NCBI RefSeq assembly: GCF_001723175.1
Contig: NC_064655.1
Coordinates: 3,100,001 to 3,164,000 of the forward strand
Direction: 5' to 3'
Length of the DNA stretch: 64,000 bases
Source: Penicillium oxalicum
Lineage: Eukaryota > Ascomycota > Eurotiomycetes > Eurotiales > Aspergillaceae
Shown here: one piece after another, positions 56,978-64,000 of the stretch
Layout: the number at the start of each line of letters is the position of its first letter
Position numbering within the stretch: position 1 is the first letter of the stretch
The notes under the pieces: generated by a model
Told to the model about the DNA's origin: nothing
What the model saw: the letters and a program-made list of their open reading frames with translations, nothing else
Database searches by the model: none
Position numbers and translations under genes: made by a program

Positions 56978-57288
56978 ATCCGGGGAGCAAGAAGAGCACA
57001 AAATTCATTATATTGTCCCAGAACAATACTACGGACTTCATAGCCCAGGCCTGCCAGAGGCGTTGTTTGAGGGGAAGGGAGAAAACGAAAAAAAAAACGT
57101 ATATATGATTTCTATGTGGTATAGCCTACCCCCTCCGAAACCCTCCGAAGATCAATCCCATCCTGGACAAGAAAAAGAAAAGAAAAGCTACAAGTGCGAC
57201 AGCCGGGTGCAAAAGCTTTGTGTGAAAAGAGTCAAACCCAAAGAAAATTCGTTAAATGAGAGGGGCATTCAGTTTGTTGCATGGTCCC
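56978..57288. other. Convergent gap, uba4 / dehydrogenase
   Basis: 311 bp between two stop codons. It contains an A-rich run near 57086-57097. Nothing else. Confidence 0.4.
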
Positions 57289-58390
57289 TTAGTGAGCAAG
57301 GTTCTTCGGTGCCGCAGGTGCGGGGCCTTCCGCGGTGACATACGCCTAGTGAAGATTCGTGTTAGCGCCGGGTGATCGCCCACAATAAACGATGTATAGG
57401 CCGTGACGAGGTTGAGAGCGGGGGGGAAATGCCTACCTTGCTCAGACCACCATCCACCACAAAGTCGGTGCCGTTGACGAAGCTGCTTTCATCGCTGGCA
57501 AGGAACACTACCGCGTGCGCCTGCTCGACGGCCTCGCCAAAGCGACCGCTGGGGAAGTGCACCTCCCGACGGAAACGCTTGGCGTGGTCATCACCAAGCC
57601 AGTCCTGGAGCAGGGGAGTGCTGTGTATTTGTCAGTATGTGGTGTTGATGATTTATAATCCAAAATGGGAGAGGGTCTTACTTGAGGGGACCGGGGCAGA
57701 GCGAGTTGAAGCGGAAGCCCTCGCGGGCATGGACAATAGCCAATTCCCGAGTCATGGCCAGGACCGCACCCTTGCTGGCAGTGTAGGCCAGCTGAGGGGT
57801 GGCGGCGCCCATCAGGGCGACGAAGCTTGCCGTGTTGATGACACTGCCGGTCTTCTTGTTGTTGCGGCGGAAGCTCAGGACCGCGTGTTTGCAACCGAAC
57901 CACACACCCTTGACGTTGATGCTCTGAGTCAGATCCCAGATCTTCTCGGCAGTGTCAACGGCATCCGCATCATCGGCGTGCATGATACCGGCATTGTTGA
58001 AGACGATATCGGCACCACCCCAGGAGTCCACGGACTCGATCATCGCTTGCACGTCGGCCTCCTTGGACACATCGCAGCGGATAGTCTCCAGACGGCCAGC
58101 GTTGGGGACCACCTCCTTCACCTTGTCGAGAGCCTTGGCCAAAGCGGGCTCTGAAATGTCGGCGAGCAGAACGTTGGCACCCTCGCGGGCAAACAGGATG
58201 GTGGTTTCAAGACCAATGCCACTGTGGGAGGGACAAGTGGGAAGAAGGGCACATATTAGCGAGCTTCGCCCTGGCAAAGTGGGGGACAAGAAAAGACAAT
58301 CAAAACAGATGCCAGTGCATCGAGCTCTTACCCTGCAGCGCCAGTGATGATGGCGTTCTTGCCCTGGAGGCGACCCTTGGGAGAGGACAT
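57289..58390 (-). CDS. Short-chain dehydrogenase/reductase (classical SDR)
   Basis: Four exons (58390..58332, 58221..57682, 57620..57437, 57345..57289) encode 279 residues. The Rossmann motif is ITGAAGGIGLETT (TGxxxGxG) at about 15-27, split by intron 1; NNAGIMHADD follows near 100, the catalytic Ser in SVINTASFVALMG, and Tyr-Lys in YTASKGAVLAMT. FVNGTDFVVDGGLSK is the usual SDR end, with an extra tail AYVTAEGPAPAAPKNLAH from the last exon. The acidic residue after strand 2 (LLADIS) suggests NAD(H) rather than NADP(H). Substrate cannot be told. It lies divergent from the glutamine-synthetase-like gene. Confidence 0.9.
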
Positions 58391-59204
58391 TGCGATGGTT
58401 GTTGGGATGAGAGGAGCTTCTTCCAAAAGTCAAGCTGTCAGTATGGCCAGAGACAGAGACCTCCGTGCGGGGGAAAGTCCCGAGCTTTATTGCTTGCTCG
58501 AGCTACCGGCCGCCGAGCACAGAGCACTCACATGACAGATTTCCGCGCGCGGATAGTAAGTCAATCGCGTGTTCTGCGACTGTCGGTCAATTGTTGGGAT
58601 GTTCTCAGCAACAAGATCGGTCTGGGAGCTCGACAAAAGAGACCGCGGGGTACTGCTCTGCAGGGGATACCTCAGGCTCCAACTTGCGGTCTTAGATAAG
58701 CCAGGACCGCGCTGCATTCCGGTTCCGAGTCTGACGTCTCCGCCTGAGGTTCCAGGTATATCTGTACATGCGTCACACTGGCGGAAACCTGAATTCCACC
58801 AAGCTCCCCTTGCGTGATGCTGCCTGACTGTATTGTAAGCTGCGGTATTCGAGCGAGACACCCGGCGGGATTCTGGTGACCGCGCGGACCGCGCTGTGGG
58901 TCCTGCCGGCGCTTATCCGGTGGTCTTCAGTTGGAACCAGACAGTTCCGCTCTCTCTATGCGGAGATAAAGCCTCAGGCGGAAACGGACCAAGTGGGCAG
59001 AACGATCGTCACTGATAAGCTCGTGGCCAGGGCAGCTTCGAACATGATCCATTCTCAAGTCTTGGAATAGTTCTTCTGTCTGGCGTTGCAGCTGGTGACT
59101 TGTTTGATCTTCACTTCACCCTTCCTCCTCCCCCCCACGCCTCAAAAGCTGCTTTCGCTCCAAATCACACCCTCCGTCGCCCTTTAATTTACCTCTCCCC
59201 CACC
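58391..59204. other. Divergent intergenic region, SDR / glutamine-synthetase-like
   Basis: 814 bp between two start codons pointing apart. A CT-rich leader (about 59110-59200) precedes the plus-strand ATG. No named element assigned. Confidence 0.4.
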
Positions 59205-61025
59205 ATGTCGGCCCCCGACGTCACTGCCGAGAATGTGGCCGAAATCCTGCAGAACGACCGTATGGTCAAGGTGGCCGGAGTCGACGTGGATGGCCAATTG
59301 CGCGGTAAAATCATGAAGAAGAGCAAGTTTCTCTCGGTGGTCTCGGAAGGGTTTGGCTTCTGCTCCGTCATTTTTGGCTGGGATCAGCATGACATGACCT
59401 ACTTCAAGGAGCTCTCCATCAGCAACAAGGAGAACGGCTATCGTGATCTCCTTGCGATCCCGGATTTGAGCAGTTTCAGGCGTATTCCATGGGAGAACAA
59501 TATTCCCTTCTTCCTGGTCAGCTTTTTGGACCCGGACACGAAAGAGCCCGTGTGCGCATGCCCACGTGGGCTCTTGAAGACAGTGTCGGCCAAGGCCGAG
59601 GCCGCTGGATATCGCGCCATGGCTGGAGGTAGGTTGCATGCCCGCAGTCACCAACAATGAGCGCCTATTTTGGCCTGACTGACTGATTTCAAACAGCCGA
59701 GTATGAGTTTTACCAATTCCGCGCTCCTAGTGATCACCCTAGTCCCGAGCGCGCAGCATCCGCGACGGCACCTTTCCTGCAGACAAATCCTGTCGATTCT
59801 CTGCCATCCTTAACAGAGGGCATGTTTGGATATTCCATTACTCGGCCCTTGCACAACCAGGATTATTATTATGGAATCTTTGACGCCTGCGAACAATTCC
59901 GCTGCGACATCGAGGGTTGGCACACAGAGAGTGGACCTGGTGTTTTCGAGGCCGTGAGTACTTTGCATAAGAGGGACATCCGTCGGTGTTTGATGTCATC
60001 GACTACGAGATTGGTTACTAAATGCTGATGGCTTGCGACAGGCACTACAATTCGGAGAAGCAAAGGATATGGCTGATAAGGCCGGGTTGTTCAAGTACGT
60101 CTCGCAAGCGCTCTCACAGTGGAGAAAAAGCAAGTAAATGGGCTGACCTTAGGTGGTTTCCAAATAGATATGTGGTGAAAGCATACGGCATCAAGCACGG
60201 AATCACGCCATGTTTCATGGCAAAGCCGCGCCAGGGCCTGCCCGGAAACAGTGGGCACATGCACATTTCTCTGGTTACGGCCGATGGCAAGAATGCTTTC
60301 ATCCGCGACACACCCGACCCTTCTCCCCCCTACCCAGACGTGGCCCACCTCTCGGATCTGGGTCGTCATTTCCTCGCCGGACTACTGGTGGGATTGCCTG
60401 ATGTGATGCCGCTTTTTGCGCCCACCATCAACTCCTATAAGCGCCTAGTTGAGAACTTCTGGGCCCCTGTCACTGTGTCGTGGGGCCTGGAGCACCGTGC
60501 CGCCTCAATTCGCTTGATCACACCGCCCACAGCTAGTGCTAAAGCTACCCGGTTCGAGGTCCGCACCCCCGGTGCAGATGCCAACCCACACTTTGTGCTC
60601 GCCGCCATTATGGCGCTAGGCTGGCGCGGCGTGGAAAAGAAGCTGGAGATTCCCGTACCGCCTCTGTCAAAAGGCGAAGATATGGGCGGGGCTAGTGATC
60701 AGGGGGTACGACTCGCCAAGTCCCTCAAGGAGGCCATCGCCACCTTCACGCGGCCCGATAGTGTGGCTCGAGAGGTCTTTGGAGATACTTTCGTGGACCA
60801 TTTCGGTGGTACGAGAGAGCATGAAGTCCGTTTGTTCGAGGAAGCTGTCACAGACTGGTAAGTGACCGCCCCTGGAAAGATCAGTGATCGCTCTTTCTCT
60901 CTCCCTGCCACTTTCTCCCTCCTCACTTTGTTTTGCGCTTTCTTTCTCTGATCCTCGCTTTTTCTCTCCGCCTCGAGTCTAACTTGTCTCACAGGGAGGT
61001 TCGCCGATATATCGAGACTGTTTAA
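59205..61025 (+). CDS. Type-I glutamine-synthetase-like protein
   Basis: Five exons (59205..59628, 59697..59953, 60042..60094, 60168..60857, 60995..61025) encode 484 residues. The N-terminal beta-grasp part is VKVAGVDVDGQLRGKIMKKS. The catalytic domain shows AGAEYEFYQFRAP (metal-binding Glu), NQDYYYGIFDACEQF, GPGVFEAALQFGEA (Glu pair), GNSGHMHISL (His), TINSYKRL, and the Arg-containing HRAASIRLI, then FEVRTPGADANPHF. This is the GSI-like branch that includes the C-terminal half of FluG, lengsin and gamma-glutamyl-amine ligases; there is no amidohydrolase domain, so it is not full FluG. Expected reaction: ATP-dependent amide bond formation between glutamate and an amine or ammonia. True substrate unknown. 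Confidence 0.9.
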
Positions 61026-61576
61026 AGCAGTTTTGTTTCAACGTGCTTTGTCTTCTTCTTTTCATGATGATGCCGATACCATATTATGACTCTCACAACT
61101 TTGCTTTCTCATGTCTACTTCGGATACCTTCGTACCTATCTCACCTATAGTTCTATCCCGGAGATCCACAAGCGTACTTCAAGCGCTCCATCCTGGTGAT
61201 CTTCATTCCATTTTCGATAAACACGAGGGCTCTACATCCCATCCACTTTTCGTCGTAGATGAGAGCTTTCATAATGTCCTTTGGGAACGGTAGCTTTCCT
61301 CGATTTTGCGAATGTGTTGAGTGTGGACAGTCGTACGTGACTGCCCGACTTACTAGAACACGACAAGGGTAGTCCATTTGACACAATTGTTGGTCCAGAA
61401 AGGCCCTTGCCTAACCATGGCAGGCATGGTCGCTACCAATTTTTGTTCATCGCCGGAGCAGTTTCATGTCACAAGCACATTCCCGAGTTATCAATCCAAA
61501 TGGTTTGCAGTCACCGCAGAACGTTAGTTGAACCTCGGCAGTGCGATAAGGGGCTGACTTCGAATCAAACTGGGCT

Positions 61577-61587
61577 GATAAGATAAG
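61577..61587 (+). promoter_or_regulatory. Tandem GATA sites upstream of cysB
   Basis: Two overlapping GATAAG hexamers (61577-61582 and 61582-61587) lie about 155 bp before the cysteine synthase ATG. They fit sites for fungal GATA factors such as AreA. A CACGTG follows at 61615-61620. Binding is not shown. Confidence 0.4.
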
Positions 61588-61614
61588 GAGCAGAATGACG
61601 TGCTCACGTATCAG

Positions 61615-61620
61615 CACGTG
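61615..61620. promoter_or_regulatory. CACGTG E-box upstream of cysB
   Basis: Palindromic bHLH site about 120 bp before the ATG. In yeast Cbf1 binds this hexamer at sulfur-assimilation genes; whether that holds here is conjecture, and the same hexamer occurs in several other gaps of the window. Confidence 0.35.
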
Positions 61621-61739
61621 ATCTGGGGTTGGGCCGGCTATCGGGGCTATGGCAGCGTGCTTGAGTGACAAGGTGAGCTTTTGTTGAATTTGGAATATTG
61701 CTGGCCCACTTGCACATCTTTGTCAAGTCTCAGATCAAG

Positions 61740-62925
61740 ATGTTCCGTCAAAGTATCAGACGCTTTGGAACGACCAGCCTACGAGCGGCCGTCGGGGGCT
61801 CCCCTTATACCGTGCGTGTGTCGGCGGCCCAGGGTGTAGTGAACGGACTGACGGAAGGTATGGCACGCTTTTGCTTTGCGTATGAGAATACGTGGGACGT
61901 TTCAATTGACGCGAAACTGGATAATAGCTATCGGCAATACGCCTCTTATCCGATTGAAGCGTCTTTCCGAAGAAACCGGATGCAATGTATTGGGCAAAGC
62001 CGAATTTCAGAATCCCGGCGGCAGCGTCAAGGATCGTGCTGCCTTGTTCGTGGTAGAAGATGCCGAGAAGAAGGGACTTTTGCGCCCTGGCGGTACTGTC
62101 GTGGAAGGTACCGCTGGAAACACAGGAATCGGTCTGGCGCATGTGTGTCGGTCCAAGGGCTACAAGCTGGTGATCTACATGCCCAACACTCAATCACAGG
62201 GCAAGATTGACCTTCTTCGCCTGCTCGGTGCAGAGGTCTACCCCGTTCCAGCTGTGGCTTTCGACAACCCTCAAAACTACAATCATCAGGCGCGTCGACA
62301 TGCCGAATCTCTGGATAACGCTGTGTGGACAAATCAGTTCGACAACATTGCCAATCGCCAAGCGCATATCGAAACGACTGGTCCAGAAATTTGGGCTCAG
62401 ACGGGCGGCAAGATTGACGCCTTCACTTGTGCTACTGGAACGGGTGGAACCTTAGCCGGAACTACTCGATTCCTCAAGGAAGCCAGCGATGGCAGAGTCA
62501 AGAGTTTCTTGGCTGATCCCCCCGGCAGTGTCCTGCACAGCTTCATCCAGAGTGGTGGCAAGTTGACCGACCGCTCTGGAGGCAGTATCACCGAGGGCAT
62601 TGGTCAGGGACGTGTGACCGACAACCTGCAGCCTGATATTGATCTTTTGGATGGCTCTTTGAACATTTCCGACGAAAAGACTATCGAAATGGTCTATCGC
62701 TGCCTTGATGAGGAGGGTCTCTACCTGGGAGCCAGCTCCGCACTGAATGTTGTGGCCGCCAAGGAAGTCGCCGAGAAGATGGGCAAGGGCAGTACCGTGG
62801 TGACGATTCTCTGTGACGGAGCTTACCGCTATGCTGATCGGTTGTTTTCCAACACATGGCTGGAGTCCAAGAACTTGCGGTCAGCCATCCCCAAGCATTT
62901 GGAGAAGTACATTGTTTTGTCCTGA
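61740..62925 (+). CDS. cysB: Cysteine synthase (O-acetylserine sulfhydrylase), mitochondrial
   Basis: Two exons (61740..61857 and 61928..62925, intron 70 nt) encode 371 residues. The N-terminus [18 protein letters not shown] is a mitochondrial presequence. PLP-fold type II motifs: [38 protein letters not shown] with the PLP lysine K74, the phosphate/substrate loop [12 protein letters not shown], and the glycine loop [28 protein letters not shown] follows near 315. The enzyme makes cysteine from O-acetylserine and sulfide. Eurotiales also have other OASS paralogues; this one fits the mitochondrial CysB type. Likely regulation: the GATA pair and E-box upstream. Confidence 0.93.
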
Positions 62926-63302
62926 GCATCATGGCAGTGGGGAGGTTGAAGAATATGTACATATAGATTTCTCAATTTCCAAAATTCATGCGGCAAGTCT
63001 GGGATTGAGTCCCTTGAAGAGGCAGCCCGTCAATGGTCGTAGCCCATGATTTTAGAACCGAAGACTCGTAATTGCCAATTCCATCCAGGCAAGTCTCTAC
63101 TTGGCAGGCTTCGAGGCAGCCCGGACTTCAGAGCTGTTGATTTTGGTTCGATCACCACATGGCGGAATCGAGCCTGCTTGTTCGCGACCAGCATTGGATG
63201 TCTTCGAAGAACCGAGAGGGACACAATCATCCCGAAAAATGAATCCATGTAGCGTCTCCAAAGCATCAATTATGGCAGTGCAGACAGAAATGCAGAGATG
63301 TA
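62926..63302. other. Convergent gap, cysB / glutaredoxin-like
   Basis: 377 bp between two stop codons; no coding or repeat signal. Confidence 0.4.
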
Positions 63303-63608
63303 TCATTTCTCGGCTTCATCGACCACCTTCTCCAATTCTTGCTCAGTCCACCGATGGAACAATTTCCGGGCATCAGATAATTGAGCTTCCTGAGGAAGAC
63401 CATCCTTGATGGACTGTATGTGTAAGACTGGAACATCGAATTCATAAACATCCTTCCAACACTTGTTTCGCGAATCCATGATGTCCTTCTCAATATACTC
63501 GAATGGACGTCGCTTTCGAAGCTGGACGACGGTGTTTTTAGCAGTATCGCACAAGCCGCAACCGGCTCGAGTAAAAAATGTCAGGCGAGTGAGATAATTG
63601 GGTGCCAT
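63303..63608 (-). CDS. Glutaredoxin-like protein (DUF836 type)
   Basis: Single exon, 101 residues. A thioredoxin-fold start LTRLTFFTRAGCGLCDTAKN has a CxxC at C17-C20, then IEKDIMDSRNKCW and the cis-proline strand FDVPVLHIQ, and a helical C-terminus (KLFHRWTEQELEKVVDEAEK). This matches the small glutaredoxin-like family typified by yeast YDR286C, of unproven function, probably a mitochondrial or cytosolic thiol oxidoreductase. The start MAPNYL is the only nearby ATG. Confidence 0.88.
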   Translation of the reverse strand: MAPNYLTRLTFFTRAGCGLCDTAKNTVVQLRKRRPFEYIEKDIMDSRNKCWKDVYEFDVPVLHIQSIKDGLPQEAQLSDARKLFHRWTEQELEKVVDEAEK

Positions 63609-63858
63609 TTTCCCGCGATATCAATGACCTGCTGGGCAAGAGTGAGAGTGAATTAGCAATGATGTCGCGTCTACCGTTTTCCATTGGCGTGCGGTTCGTT
63701 CCACATCTTATCATCACATGATCTTGTTATCAACGGTCAGCGGGGATGCATCACGGGGCCAAATCACGTGTGGAGTCTCTCCGCATCTGCGTCACTCTGG
63801 GCGATAAGGTGCGATAGCCTTGTCTCCGTCCTCGGCGTTCTTAACACCATTGGCCATC

Positions 63859-64000
63859 ATGGCTCGTCTTCAGCACTCTCGAGCTCGACAAAAGGGTAAA
63901 CCAAATATGTGGTCTGTATTGATTTCAGCACTTGTACTGCCGCAGGCTGTGAAGTCCTTCGACAACTCGCCTGCGGTACAGCTCCCCATTCTTCCGCCAC
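63859..64000 (+). CDS. Start of a secreted or membrane protein (cut by the right edge)
   Basis: From the ATG at 63859 (ATCATGGC) the frame is open for 47 codons to the edge. The protein begins MARLQHSRARQKGKP, basic, then a hydrophobic segment (MWSVLISALVLPQAV) and SFDNSPAVQLPILPP, a pattern of a signal peptide or signal anchor followed by a lumenal or extracellular region. Not recognised; too short for a family call. It is divergent from the glutaredoxin-like gene across 250 bp. Confidence 0.55.
   Translation, partial: MARLQHSRARQKGKPNMWSVLISALVLPQAVKSFDNSPAVQLPILPP

Larger units (their letters stand above)
61026..61739. other. Gap between the GS-like gene and cysB
   Basis: 714 bp with the GS-like 3' region and the cysB promoter (GATA pair and E-box listed separately). 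No gene. Confidence 0.4.

Noticed and set aside
16345..63858. Repeated CACGTG hexamers in many gaps (about 16428, 16514, 24390, 32007, 37277, 42327, 45519, 46251, 48549, 61615, 63769)
   Set aside because: Roughly what chance allows for a palindromic hexamer in this much DNA; I did not count coding occurrences, so no enrichment is claimed.

Overview
The window looks like a gene-dense stretch of nuclear DNA from a filamentous ascomycete, most likely a member of the Eurotiales (Aspergillus/Penicillium-like). The reasons are short introns (mostly 49-150 nt) with GT..AG ends and CTRAC-like branch sites, single-gene transcription units on both strands, and recognisable NpgA/CfwA, BimA, CnxF, Sln1-type kinase and Set9 proteins. 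I place 28 protein genes, two of them cut by the window edges. I found no rRNA, tRNA, CRISPR array, prophage, insertion sequence or transposon.

Left part (1-25 kb): a truncated secreted carboxylesterase; a tentative small two-exon gene (775-1078); the H4K20 methyltransferase Set9; mitochondrial ribosomal protein uL14m; RNA polymerase II subunit Rpb9; a Pin1/Ess1 prolyl isomerase; two unrecognised single-exon genes; nucleoporin Nup82 divergent from cap-binding CBP20; the PLP-synthase glutaminase (SNO1/Pdx2) divergent from the phosphopantetheinyl transferase NpgA; an Slc1-type acyltransferase; and the APC/C subunit BimA/Cdc27. Several of these (Rpb9, Ess1, CBP20, Nup82) serve RNA polymerase II transcription and mRNA export, but each has its own promoter.

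Middle (25-45 kb): three proteins predicted for the endoplasmic reticulum lie side by side: Snd2/TMEM208, a 1323-residue repeat protein with an N-terminal membrane anchor and a C-terminal KDEL, and the RING-CH ligase Doa10/Ssm4. Next comes the most unusual gene, a 1281-residue protein that joins a HeLo-like helical N-terminus, a pseudokinase and a trypsin-like protease with an apparently complete His-Asp-Ser triad. Dihydrofolate synthase (FOL3) and the exonuclease Rex4 follow.

Right part (45-64 kb): 4.2 kb with no supported gene, then the Sln1-type hybrid histidine kinase, a carboxymuconolactone decarboxylase-family protein, the sulfur-carrier E1 Uba4/CnxF, a short-chain dehydrogenase, a type-I glutamine-synthetase-like protein, mitochondrial cysteine synthase, a glutaredoxin-like protein and the start of one more gene.

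Exon boundaries were inferred by eye from splice signals, reading frame and remembered family sequences. Every multi-exon model sums to a whole number of codons. Nothing was checked against a database or transcripts.
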